From NCBI RefSeq assembly GCF_023721835.1, contig NZ_JAMKFE010000018.1, positions 41,507-105,506 of the forward strand: a DNA stretch of 64,000 nt, written 5' to 3'. Positions 36,767 to 44,928 of the stretch are shown piece after piece (the first letter of the stretch is position 1; each line of letters opens with the position of its first letter). Source of the DNA: Caldimonas mangrovi. GTDB taxonomy: Bacteria; Pseudomonadota; Gammaproteobacteria; Burkholderiales; Burkholderiaceae_C. The notes below the pieces were generated by a model that saw nothing but the letters and a program-made list of their open reading frames with translations, ran no database searches and was not told the origin of the DNA. The position numbers and the translations under genes were made by a program.

Positions 36767-38127
36767 GTCGCACTCCCTTCGTCGACGATGAAAAAGCTGG
36801 CCGGCACCGCCTCGCGCGGCACCAGGCAGGAGGCCGTGCCCAGGCGCGGGCGCAGCGAAGTGCGCACGCCGCCACCGCCGGCCGGGCCGCAGGTGTAGAG
36901 CGCCGTCACCTCGCGCGTCAGCGCTTCAGCGGCACCGCGATCGGCATGGTTGAGGGCCACGCGCAGGCGCACATCGTGCGCGTCACCGTGCGATGACGAC
37001 GACCACCAGCGGCCGTCGTCGTCGGCGAACACGCTCGCCACGCCGATGAGGTCGAAACGCAGCCCGCCCAGGCCCGCGAGCCGCTGGCGCAGGATGTCGG
37101 CCGCCAGCCGCGCGCGCGCTTCGGCACGCGGGCCGGCATAGGAGATCTCGCCCTCGGCCAGCCAGCCGTTCTCGAAGCAGGCGTTGACCTTCAACTCGGC
37201 CGGGCGCGCATGCCCGCGCACGCCCGACAGCCGCACCCGGTCGGGCCCCAGGGCGTCGACCCGCGCCTGCGTCAGGTCGGCCACCACGTCGGGCGTCAGG
37301 TAGGCGGCCGGGTCGTGCACCTCGTAGAGCAGTTGCTCTTTCACGGTGCGCTCGTCGACGCGCCCGCCGGTGCCGGCGGGCTTGGTGATCACGCAATGGC
37401 CGTCGGCGTCGATCTCGGCGATGGGGTAGCCCACGTGCGCCAGGTCGGGCACGTCCTTGTAGCCCGGGTCGGCAAAGTAGCCGCCAGTGACCTGGGCGCC
37501 GCATTCGAGCAGGTGGCCGGCCATCGTGGCGCGGGCGATGCGGTCCCAGTCGTCGGCGGCCCAGCCGTAGTGGGCCAGCGCCGGCCCCACGGTGAGCGAG
37601 GGGTCGGCCACACGCCCGGCCACCACGATCTCGGCGCCGGCACGCAAGGCGGCGGCGATCGCATCGGCGCCCAGGTAGGCGTTGGCACTGACCAGCGGCG
37701 CGGCCGGCGCTGCCGGGCCCAGCGCCTGCATCAGCATCGCGCGATGGGCCGCGTCGCTGAGGTCGTCGCCGCGCACCACCGCGACACGCGGCGGGCGCAG
37801 CCCCAGGTCACGCGCCAGCGCCTGGATGCGCCGCGCCGCGCCCAGCGGGTTCGCCGCACCGAAGTTGCTGACGATGCGGATGCCGGCCTCCAGGCAGGTG
37901 CCCAGCACCGGCCGCAGCATCAGGTCGAGCAGCGGCTCGTAGCCCGCGTTCGGGTTCTCGCGCCGCGCCAGCTGCGCCAGCGCCAGCGTGCGCTCGGCCA
38001 GCGTCTCGAAGATCAGCACGGCCGGGCCGCCGCAGGCCGCAAGGGCCTGCACGACCGGGCCGGCCGCGTCGATGCGATCGCCCGAAAAGCCGGCGGCCGA
38101 GCCGACGCGCAACAGGGATGGGGTCAT
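36763..38127 (-). CDS. AtuA-like (DUF1446) large subunit
   Basis: A 454-residue protein of the DUF1446/AtuA family, first named from acyclic terpene (citronellol) utilisation in Pseudomonas, with no defined biochemistry. Seen are GSAAGFSGDRIDAAGPVV at the start, FETLAERTLA, RIVSNFGAANPLGA, ANAYLGADAI and VVAGRVADPSLTVGPALAHYGW, then YFADPGYKDVPDLAHVGYPIAE. The C-terminal AtuA region is encoded separately by the next gene. It is divergent from a LysR regulator. Citronellol catabolic partners (carboxylase, acyl-CoA genes) are absent, so a different substrate is likely. Confidence 0.88.
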   Translation of the reverse strand: MTPSLLRVGSAAGFSGDRIDAAGPVVQALAACGGPAVLIFETLAERTLALAQLARRENPNAGYEPLLDLMLRPVLGTCLEAGIRIVSNFGAANPLGAARRIQALARDLGLRPPRVAVVRGDDLSDAAHRAMLMQALGPAAPAAPLVSANAYLGADAIAAALRAGAEIVVAGRVADPSLTVGPALAHYGWAADDWDRIARATMAGHLLECGAQVTGGYFADPGYKDVPDLAHVGYPIAEIDADGHCVITKPAGTGGRVDERTVKEQLLYEVHDPAAYLTPDVVADLTQARVDALGPDRVRLSGVRGHARPAELKVNACFENGWLAEGEISYAGPRAEARARLAADILRQRLAGLGGLRFDLIGVASVFADDDGRWWSSSSHGDAHDVRLRVALNHADRGAAEALTREVTALYTCGPAGGGGVRTSLRPRLGTASCLVPREAVPASFFIVDEGSAT

Positions 38128-38206
38128 GGTCTCCTCGTCGCAAGACCGGCGCGCCTGCGCACGGCTTGCTGTTGGTGACCCACTCTAGGCCCGCCGCTTT
38201 GATCTG

Positions 38207-38232
38207 TGAAATAGGAAATTGGGATAGATTCA
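38207..38232. promoter_or_regulatory. AT-rich patch in the LysR/AtuA divergent region
   Basis: TGAA and TTCA bracket 18 bases containing two GGAAATT/GGGATAG stretches, ending ten bases before the annotated LysR start. It is conspicuously AT-rich for this DNA and sits where an autoregulatory LysR site would be expected. The symmetry is weak. Confidence 0.25.
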
Positions 38233-38238
38233 TCCACC

Positions 38239-39210
38239 ATGCCGATGAATCTGTCGACCCGCCAGCTGCGCGCCTTTCTTCACCTGGCCGAGCAGCGCAG
38301 CTTCACGCGCGCGGCTGCGCTGACGCACTTGTCGCAGCCCGCGTTCAGCGCGCTGATTCGCTCGCTCGAAGACGAGCTGGGCGCGAGGCTGTTCGACCGC
38401 ACCACCCGCAGTGTCGAGCTCACCGCCGAGGGCCGCGCCTTCGAAGCCGCCGCGCGGCGCGTGCTGCGCGAAGCCGACGAGGCGCTGGCCGACGTGCAGG
38501 AGCTGGCCGCGCGGCAACGCGGCCGCGTGTCACTCGCGGTGCTGCCGGCGCTGGCCGCCGGGTGGCTGCCGCACGTGCTGGCGCGCTTTCATGCGCAGTG
38601 GCCCGGCATCCAGTTCGACGTGGCCGACGTGCTGTCGGAAGACTGCATCGAGCGCGTGCGCAGCGGCCGCGCCGACCTGGCGCTGGCGGCCACGCGCGCC
38701 GACACGCCCGAGCTGCGCACCGAGCTGTTCTGCACCGACGGTTTTCACCTGGTGTGCCGGCGCGACCACCCGCTGGCGACGCAGGCCACCGTGAAGCTGG
38801 CCGACCTGGCCGGCCACCCGATGATCCAGCTGGCCCGCTCGAGCAGCGTGCGCCAGTACGTCGAGGCTGCGGTGCACCCGTTGCAGCTGAATACGATGAT
38901 GGAACTCGACCAGCTGAGCACCGTGGCCGGCATGGTGCGCGCCGGGCTGGGCGTGAGCGTGGTGCCGGCGCTCACGCTGTTCCACTTCGAGCATGCGGAG
39001 CTGGTGACGCGGCCGCTGCCCGGGCGGGGCTTGCGGCGGCAGATCTTCCTGGTGCGCCGGCGCGACCGGGGGCTGTCGGTGGCCGCGCAGGCCATGTACG
39101 AGCATGTGATGGCGTGGCGGCCGGAGGTGCCGGTGCGCCACCCGGCCGCGCAGCAGCGTGCACGGCGGATTTCGACACGCTCGAAGCGGCCGGCCCCGGC
39201 AACTCGCTGA
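38239..39210 (+). CDS. LysR-family transcriptional regulator
   Basis: A 323-residue regulator: winged HTH in residues 1-65 (LRAFLHLAEQRSFTRAAAL, SQPAFSALIRSLEDELGARL) and a type 2 periplasmic-binding-like effector domain (RVSLAVLPALAAGWLP, ADLALAATRADTPEL, VAGMVRAGLGVSVVPAL). An ATG two codons later (MNLSTRQL) is the more usual N-terminus. It is divergent from the AtuA/Bug/hydrolase genes (111 bases between starts), so it is their probable activator. The effector is presumably the pathway's acid. Confidence 0.94.
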   Translation: MPMNLSTRQLRAFLHLAEQRSFTRAAALTHLSQPAFSALIRSLEDELGARLFDRTTRSVELTAEGRAFEAAARRVLREADEALADVQELAARQRGRVSLAVLPALAAGWLPHVLARFHAQWPGIQFDVADVLSEDCIERVRSGRADLALAATRADTPELRTELFCTDGFHLVCRRDHPLATQATVKLADLAGHPMIQLARSSSVRQYVEAAVHPLQLNTMMELDQLSTVAGMVRAGLGVSVVPALTLFHFEHAELVTRPLPGRGLRRQIFLVRRRDRGLSVAAQAMYEHVMAWRPEVPVRHPAAQQRARRISTRSKRPAPATR

Positions 39211-39277
39211 TGGCGAGCAAGCGCCGAGTGCGCGCCGAGCCTGTGGCCGCGAGGCAAGGCCTCGGGGCAGCGACGCG

Positions 39278-40012
39278 CTACACCAACCGTCGAGACCGCT
39301 TGAGTTTGAAGCCCAAGCCTGCCAGGCCCAGTGCCATCAGGGCGTAGCTGCTCGGCTCGGGAATCGGTGCGACAGCGCCTTCGATCGAGATGCGCGCGAA
39401 CATCATCGCGTAGCGCCAAGAGTCGGTGTTGTTTGTATAGGAGGCCTCCAGCCGGCGCGCGAGTGTGCCGGACTCGTAGAGGGAGAAGCCATCGTTGTCT
39501 TCGGCGTACTCGAATTCGCCCACTTCGGGAAACTGCGTCGCGGCAACAGCGAAGCCCAGCTCGCCATAGCTGGTGCCGACGCAATCGATCGATGTGCAGC
39601 TGCTGTCTCTTGTGATGCTGGTGCTGAAATCGGCGGACAGCGTGACGGTGGCGCCAGGCGCGATCTCGATGCGCATTCCGGAGTAGTCGGAGCCGAGTCC
39701 GACCAAGCCGTAGTACGTCGACCCCGGCACCGATCCGTCGAACGTCAGCAAGAACGTGGACGCACCCGGGCCCATCAGGGCAGTGAGACCGCCGCTCGTG
39801 ACTTGCAACGGCTCGATCGGCAAGCCGGGAAAGTAGTCATCGAACCCTTGCTGATCGGAACCGGGCACTCGGCTTGTCGCACTGACCCCGGCGCCGACCT
39901 CTCCCCAGCCCGCCCCCGACAGCGTCAGGTTCGAGAAACTGGCCGAGGCGGTATCGGCGATGGCGGCAGGCCAGTAGAAAGCGAGTGCAATGACCGCGGC
40001 TGCTTTGCGCAT
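39278..40012 (-). CDS. PEP-CTERM sorting-domain protein
   Basis: A 244-residue exported protein. The signal peptide covers about 1-19, and the C-terminus carries PIPEPSSYALMALGLAGLGF followed by KLKRSRRLV, a clear PEP-CTERM domain. The body is rich in Ser, Gly and Thr with a short C-x5-C (SCTSIDC) and a predicted beta-rich character (GSTYYGLVGLGSDYSGM). No enzymatic motif is seen. It is divergent from another PEP-CTERM gene at 40213, sharing a 200-base region. Confidence 0.9.
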   Translation of the reverse strand: MRKAAAVIALAFYWPAAIADTASASFSNLTLSGAGWGEVGAGVSATSRVPGSDQQGFDDYFPGLPIEPLQVTSGGLTALMGPGASTFLLTFDGSVPGSTYYGLVGLGSDYSGMRIEIAPGATVTLSADFSTSITRDSSCTSIDCVGTSYGELGFAVAATQFPEVGEFEYAEDNDGFSLYESGTLARRLEASYTNNTDSWRYAMMFARISIEGAVAPIPEPSSYALMALGLAGLGFKLKRSRRLV

Positions 40013-40212
40013 GAAACGTTCCTCGAAGTAAGGCCGCTTGGAGCGACGACGCCATGTCACGCTACAGCACTTCTCGCGTGCCTGCCCCCCTCGATCGAGC
40101 GGGTCGCCAGCGGGCCAGCCCTGATGGGCTTGCACTTGCTTTCAATATCGTGGCACCCCCCGACGTCCCTCTGGCAGTGTGCGGTCCTGCTCCGGCCACT
40201 TCGAGAGATGTG

Positions 40213-41955
40213 ATGTCACACGCGACAAGCAACGCCCTTGGCAGTCGGTCTTCATCCTTCACCCGCCGCAGTGCGGCACCGCAAGGCTCCCCTGCGCAGT
40301 GGCCCAGGCTGCGCTCCACCGCCGCGGCTCTCGCCGTCGGCCTGACCAGCACCTGTGCCGGGGCACTGACCACCACCTGGGCCGGGATCGGCATCGCTCC
40401 GCCCTACTGGGATCTCGACGCCAACTGGAGCGCCGGCGCGCCCATTGCGCCGGATACCGAGGTGCAGCTCGGCCATGCCGACACGGTGTTGCGTTCGGGC
40501 AGCTTTCAGGCGGCGCGGGTCCAGGGCCTGGCACGGCTGGAGATATCGGGCGGCAGGCTGCAGCTGCACGGCGAGGGGTCGAGCCTGAACTCGCTGCACC
40601 TGTCCGGGGGCGAGCTTGCCGGGCCCGGTTCACTCACCGTCAGCCATTTGCGGTGGACCGGCGGCGCCATCGGCGGTACAGGCACGGCACCCCGCATCAC
40701 GGCCGCCGGCGGAGCCACCCTCAGCGGCAACTCGACGCACGTCATGGCCGCTGGGGGCTCGCTCACCCTCGGGGCCTACAGTTTCTGGATCGCCAACGAC
40801 TGGCACATGTTCAGCCCCCTGAGCATCCAGAAGAACGTCACCTTCATCGACCGGCCCACGGCCACGGGGCATGAACTGCGACTTCACGCCGATGCCGAGT
40901 TCGCCGGGCTGTACCGGAAAGAAGCCGGCAACACCCGCGTGCGGGTGGGGCAGCACGCGTCGTTTCGCAACAGCGGCGCCATGGTGGTGGAAAGCGGTTC
41001 GCTCGATTTCCAGGGCGGCAAGTCGTGGGACAACACCGGGGCACTGATCGTCACCCGGACGGGCCGGGTCGATCTCTTCCGGTCGACCGAAACCCGTTGG
41101 AGTAACACCGGTCGCGTACAGGTGGAAGGCCTGTTCCGCGCGCGCGTCTCGCGCCTCGGGATGAGCAGCAGCGGCACCTGGTTCGTGGCCAAGGGTGGGC
41201 AAGCCACCTTCGTCGGCGATCGCACGGCACCCGTGATCGTGTTCGAGCAGGGGGTGCACAACGAGGGAGGCCTGGCCCTCACGGCCGGCTTCGATCCCAC
41301 GACGTCACGGGCACCTTCCGCGTGGTACCGAATGGAAGGCGGCGGGCTCACCGGCACCGGCTCGGTCTGGGTCGACCGCGCGCACCTCGATCTCGGCGAC
41401 GAGCACGTCAACCATGGCCGGCTGACCATCAACAGCGGCGAAGTGCGGGTGGGGCACTATGTGCAGAACGAGGCCGCGGCCTCGACCGGGGTGGGCCGGT
41501 TGTTGACCGCCGACGACGTGCTGATCCTCGGCGGCACGCTCCATACCGCCGGCTACGACCGCGGCATCATTGACGGCAACCTGGTCCTCGGCGACGACGC
41601 CACCTTCGAAGCCCGCTCCGGCTGGTATCAGACGTCGCGGCTGGACGTCACCGGCACGGCGGCACTGGACGGCACGCTGCTGCTGGACACCTACGCACCC
41701 ATGCGACCGGGCAGCCATCGCCTGCTGCAGGCGGCCGGCGGCATCACCGGCAGCTTCGACGAACTGGTAAGCGACGTCGACGTTGAGCGCTACCTGCTCA
41801 CGCTCACCTACGGCAGCGACTGGGTGGCGCTCAACGTGACGGCCGTGCCCGAGCCGCACACCTATGCCCTGATGGCGGCCGGCATCGTGGCACTCGTGGT
41901 GCGGACGAGGCGCCGTCGCTCGACGCCTGCCGATGAACGGCCGAATGATCGGTGA
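40213..41955 (+). CDS. Large PEP-CTERM protein with beta-helix-like repeats
   Basis: A 580-residue exported protein. After a long basic leader and hydrophobic stretch (AAALAVGLTSTCAGA) comes a repetitive, beta-rich body: WDLDANWSAGAPIAPDTEVQ, then many short strands with N-T-G and L-x-G steps, resembling autotransporter or pectin-lyase-like beta-helices. The C-terminus is VPEPHTYALMAAGIVALVVRTRRRR, a PEP-CTERM tail followed by a 10-residue extension. The start at 40213 was chosen for the best-spaced GAGAGA; the frame is open upstream to 40054 without a signal-like sequence. Probable surface or matrix protein. Confidence 0.85.
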   Translation: MSHATSNALGSRSSSFTRRSAAPQGSPAQWPRLRSTAAALAVGLTSTCAGALTTTWAGIGIAPPYWDLDANWSAGAPIAPDTEVQLGHADTVLRSGSFQAARVQGLARLEISGGRLQLHGEGSSLNSLHLSGGELAGPGSLTVSHLRWTGGAIGGTGTAPRITAAGGATLSGNSTHVMAAGGSLTLGAYSFWIANDWHMFSPLSIQKNVTFIDRPTATGHELRLHADAEFAGLYRKEAGNTRVRVGQHASFRNSGAMVVESGSLDFQGGKSWDNTGALIVTRTGRVDLFRSTETRWSNTGRVQVEGLFRARVSRLGMSSSGTWFVAKGGQATFVGDRTAPVIVFEQGVHNEGGLALTAGFDPTTSRAPSAWYRMEGGGLTGTGSVWVDRAHLDLGDEHVNHGRLTINSGEVRVGHYVQNEAAASTGVGRLLTADDVLILGGTLHTAGYDRGIIDGNLVLGDDATFEARSGWYQTSRLDVTGTAALDGTLLLDTYAPMRPGSHRLLQAAGGITGSFDELVSDVDVERYLLTLTYGSDWVALNVTAVPEPHTYALMAAGIVALVVRTRRRRSTPADERPNDR

Positions 41956-41999
41956 GCGGCCACGGCGGCTGCTCAGGGACGCTTGAGCGGCAAGGCAGG

Positions 42000-42338
42000 C
42001 TATTCGTCGGAGTAGAACCAGACGTTGCGAATCAGGCCGTCGGTCACTTCGTACAGCGCAATGCCTTCCACCGGCGTGTCGCGGATGCCGGCAATCCGTT
42101 CGTGGTCAGCCACCTTGTTACCGACCACCATGCGCTGCACCACCTCGGCGTGCAGGCCGTTCAAAACGAAGCGTTGGCCGCCGTAGTACGTCCGCAAGGC
42201 GGCCTTGCCCTCCAGGAACGGTTCGCTCGCAGGCGGCCGGTACTCCCGGACGTCGTCGGCATATTGCGCGAGGAAACTCTCCAGGTCCTTGGCGTTGTAG
42301 GCCACCAGCTGGCGCTGCACCACGTCTTCCGGATTCAT
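42000..42338 (-). CDS. NTF2-like (SnoaL) small protein
   Basis: A 112-residue protein with the NTF2-like pattern: VQRQLVAYNAKDLESFLAQY, DDVREYRPP, LEGKAALRTYYGG and GIALYEVTDGLIRNVWFYS. Members include steroid isomerases and polyketide cyclases, or act as stabilising partners; nothing in this sequence fixes the substrate. An AAAGGA precedes the start. It is 46 bases after the EamA gene on the same strand. Confidence 0.88.
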   Translation of the reverse strand: MNPEDVVQRQLVAYNAKDLESFLAQYADDVREYRPPASEPFLEGKAALRTYYGGQRFVLNGLHAEVVQRMVVGNKVADHERIAGIRDTPVEGIALYEVTDGLIRNVWFYSDE

Positions 42339-42384
42339 GCAGGTGTCCTTTCCCGCTCCCGCTCGGAGCGCTCCATCCTCGTGC

Positions 42385-43263
42385 TCAGGCAGCTGTCTTG
42401 AGTGCGCGCCCGGGGGCCCGGTACGCATACTGGCCCAACCAGATGCTGCCCACCACCAGCAGGCCGCCGGCTGTCTGCATCGCGGTAAGCGACTGCCCCA
42501 GGAACCACCAGCCCAGCAGCACGGCCGTCACCGGGCTCAGCAGCAGCAGCGGCGACACCAACGAAGACTCCAGCCTGACGATACCGCGCAGCCACAACAG
42601 GAAGGTCAGCGCCATGCCGATCAGGCCCAGCCACGCCAGCGCCAGCAGGTTGGCCGTGGTGGGCACCGGCATGGCCGGCTCCAACAGCCCCACCACCGGC
42701 ACCAGCAGCAGGCCGCCGGCCGTGAGCTGCCATGCGGTGAACGTCAGCAGCGACACCGGCGGCTGCCACTTGCGGCTCAACACCGTGCCGCAGGCCATCG
42801 AGCCGGCACCGGCCAGCCCTGCCGCGATGCCGATGGGGTCGAGCGCGGCCTGGGGCGTGAGCACCAGCAGCGCCACCCCGCCGGCACCGAGCAGCGCCGC
42901 GACCACAGCGCCCGCGCGGATCGGGCTGGCGAGCAGCAGGTAGGCCAGGAACACCACCAGCAAAGGCTGCACTGCCCCCACCGTGGCGGCCACGCCCCCG
43001 GGCAGCCGGTAGGTGGCAATGAACAGCATGCTCAGGAAGATGGAGAAGTTCAGTGCGCCCAGCGTGAAGACGCGCAGCCACCAGATGCCGGTGGGCAGTT
43101 GCCGCACGATCAGCAGCAACAACAGCCCCGCCGGCAAGGCACGCAGCATGGCGACGGTGACCGGCGAAAACCCCGCCAGGAATTCGGTGGTGACGACGTA
43201 GGTGCTGCCCCAGATGACGGGCGCGATGGCGGTCAGCAGCAGGTCGGTGGTGCGGGTGGTCAT
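42385..43263 (-). CDS. EamA-family (DMT) transporter
   Basis: A 292-residue inner-membrane protein with ten predicted helices in two EamA repeats (IAPVIWGSTYVVTTEFLAGF at the start; GAGSMACGTVLSRKW opening the second). Family members export amino acids, threonine/homoserine, purines or drugs. Its start overlaps the nitroreductase stop by four bases, so the two are translationally coupled. It probably exports a product or substrate linked to the nitroreductase. Confidence 0.93.
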   Translation of the reverse strand: MTTRTTDLLLTAIAPVIWGSTYVVTTEFLAGFSPVTVAMLRALPAGLLLLLIVRQLPTGIWWLRVFTLGALNFSIFLSMLFIATYRLPGGVAATVGAVQPLLVVFLAYLLLASPIRAGAVVAALLGAGGVALLVLTPQAALDPIGIAAGLAGAGSMACGTVLSRKWQPPVSLLTFTAWQLTAGGLLLVPVVGLLEPAMPVPTTANLLALAWLGLIGMALTFLLWLRGIVRLESSLVSPLLLLSPVTAVLLGWWFLGQSLTAMQTAGGLLVVGSIWLGQYAYRAPGRALKTAA

Positions 43264-43874
43264 GAAAACTCCAGCACCTGGGCCAGCGGCCGCCGCGGCT
43301 TTTGCGGCCAGTTGCCCGGGGCTGCGCGGCCCACCGCGAGCAGCATCACCGGCACCTCGTTCGGCCCCAGCCCGAACTCGTGCGCCACGCCTTGCGCATC
43401 GAAACCCACCATCGGGCCCGACACGCACCCCAGCGCTTCGGCCGCATACATCAGGGTGGCGGCGCCCAGCGTGGCCGAGCGCACGGCTTCGTCGCGCGCC
43501 GTCCGGGCGTCGGCGTACTGCGCCCGCGCGCCTTCCTGCCAGCCGGCGGCCGTTTCTGCCGCCATGAAGCCGGCGTCGACGAAGGCGGACAGCCGTGCCG
43601 GGATCTCGGCGGGCTCGGGCAGCACGCCGCACACGATGAAGGTGACGGCCGCCTGCGCCACCTTGGCCTGGCCGTGCGCCAGGTGCTGCAGCCGCGCCTT
43701 GGCGCCGGCCGTGCGCACCGCGACGAAGCGCCAGTTCTGCAGGTTGTAGGCCGTGGGCGCCCGGGTGGCGAGCCGCACCAGCGCCTCGATCTCGGCGTCG
43801 GGCAAGGTATGGCCCGGGTCGAAGCGGTTGGCGGACACGCGCCGCTCGATCAACGCGATGGTGGGGTGGGTCAT
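43260..43874 (-). CDS. Nitroreductase-family FMN protein
   Basis: A 204-residue flavoprotein. The nitroreductase pattern is visible: IERRVSANRFDPGHTLPDAE, RLATRAPTAYNLQNWRFVAV (FMN contacts) and AALMYAAEALGCVSGPMVGF-like late helix with GLGPNEVPVMLLAVG. Likely role is NAD(P)H-dependent reduction of nitro, quinone or similar compounds. It is the first gene of a unit with the EamA transporter, divergent from a LysR regulator (104 bases between starts), with an inverted repeat between them. Confidence 0.93.
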   Translation of the reverse strand: MTHPTIALIERRVSANRFDPGHTLPDAEIEALVRLATRAPTAYNLQNWRFVAVRTAGAKARLQHLAHGQAKVAQAAVTFIVCGVLPEPAEIPARLSAFVDAGFMAAETAAGWQEGARAQYADARTARDEAVRSATLGAATLMYAAEALGCVSGPMVGFDAQGVAHEFGLGPNEVPVMLLAVGRAAPGNWPQKPRRPLAQVLEFS

Positions 43875-43888
43875 GGGCTCACACGGAA

Positions 43889-43921
43889 GGTGAATCAGCC
43901 CCGTAGGGTAGAAAATTCACC
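43889..43921. promoter_or_regulatory. Candidate LysR site between nitroreductase and LysR genes
   Basis: A perfect inverted repeat, GGTGAAT (43889-43895) and ATTCACC (43915-43921), is separated by 19 bases and lies 15 bases upstream of the nitroreductase start. Placement suits regulation of both divergent genes by the LysR protein. Confidence 0.4.
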
Positions 43922-43978
43922 GACAGTTGATAACCCGCCCGGCGGGAAAGAAATACTTTACCACCAGAGAACAGTGCC

Positions 43979-44869
43979 ATGGACCGCTATACCGCCTTGC
44001 AAGTGTTCCGCCACGTGGCCCAGCTGCAAAGCTTCGCCGAGGCCGGGCGACGGCTGGGCCTGTCGCCGGCCGCCGTGAGCAAGAACATGGCCGAACTGGA
44101 AGCGCACGTCGGCGCGCGGCTGGTCCACCGCACCACGCGCCGCATGTCGCTGACCGAAGAGGGCAAGACCTACCTGGAACACGTGATGCGCGGCCTCGAT
44201 GCGCTGGCCGAGGCCGACCAGGCCCTGTGCCCGGTCAAGACCGGGCCGAGCGGCACCCTGCGCGTGAGCGCGCCCATGACCGTGACGCTCACCCGGCTGT
44301 CGACGTGCATTCCGCACTTCCTGTCGCGCTACCCCGAGCTGGCGCTGGACCTGCACCTCGACGACCGGCGCGTCGACCTGGTGCGCGAAGGCTACGACCT
44401 GGCCATCCGCGGCAGCGACCACCTGGAAGATTCGAGCATGGTGGCCCGCAAGCTGGCCGTCATGCCGCATGTGCTGTGCGCCGCGCCGTCGTACTTCCAG
44501 GCCCGCGGCACGCCGGCGACGCCCGCCGAGCTGAAGGGGCACGAGTGCGTGCGGTTCTCGCTCTCGGGCCATGCGGACGAATGGGCCTTCTCGAAAGACG
44601 GCCGCACCGAACGCGTCACGGTGGCAGCCCGCTATTCGGTCTCGTCGAGCCTGGCGGTGCGCGATGCGCTGCGCGAGGGCTACGGGCTGAGCCTGATACC
44701 GCATCCCTACGTCGAGGACGACCTGCGCGCAGGGCGGCTGCAATCGGCGCTGGACGACTGGCGCAGCGTGGACACCACGCTGTATGCGGTGTTTCCATCG
44801 CGCCAGCACCTGGCGCCGAAGATCCGGGTGTTTCTCGACTTCCTCGTCGACGCGTTCGCAAGCTCCTGA
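43979..44869 (+). CDS. LysR-family transcriptional regulator
   Basis: A 296-residue regulator of the CrgA/DmlR-like group: HTH in the first 60 residues (FRHVAQLQSFAEAGRRLGLS, AAVSKNMAELEAHVGARLVH) and effector domain with LRVSAPMTVTLTRLSTCIPH, LALDLHLDDRRVDLVREGYDLAIR. It is divergent from the nitroreductase/EamA pair and is the likely regulator of those genes. The effector is unknown, perhaps a quinone or nitroaromatic. Confidence 0.94.
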   Translation: MDRYTALQVFRHVAQLQSFAEAGRRLGLSPAAVSKNMAELEAHVGARLVHRTTRRMSLTEEGKTYLEHVMRGLDALAEADQALCPVKTGPSGTLRVSAPMTVTLTRLSTCIPHFLSRYPELALDLHLDDRRVDLVREGYDLAIRGSDHLEDSSMVARKLAVMPHVLCAAPSYFQARGTPATPAELKGHECVRFSLSGHADEWAFSKDGRTERVTVAARYSVSSSLAVRDALREGYGLSLIPHPYVEDDLRAGRLQSALDDWRSVDTTLYAVFPSRQHLAPKIRVFLDFLVDAFASS

Positions 44870-44928
44870 GTCTCTCTCGATCCTGAGCAGCTCGCCCCCC
44901 TGTCGAGGGCGATCTTGGTCCTCTGCCC

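Noticed and set aside
35324..36898. 524-codon plus-strand frame opposite the Bug and AtuA genes
   Set aside because: Both genes on the minus strand have strong family motifs; this frame has none.
40013..40212. Sigma54 promoter between the PEP-CTERM genes
   Set aside because: GG and GC elements are present but their spacing (12 or 14 bases) does not match the required 10.
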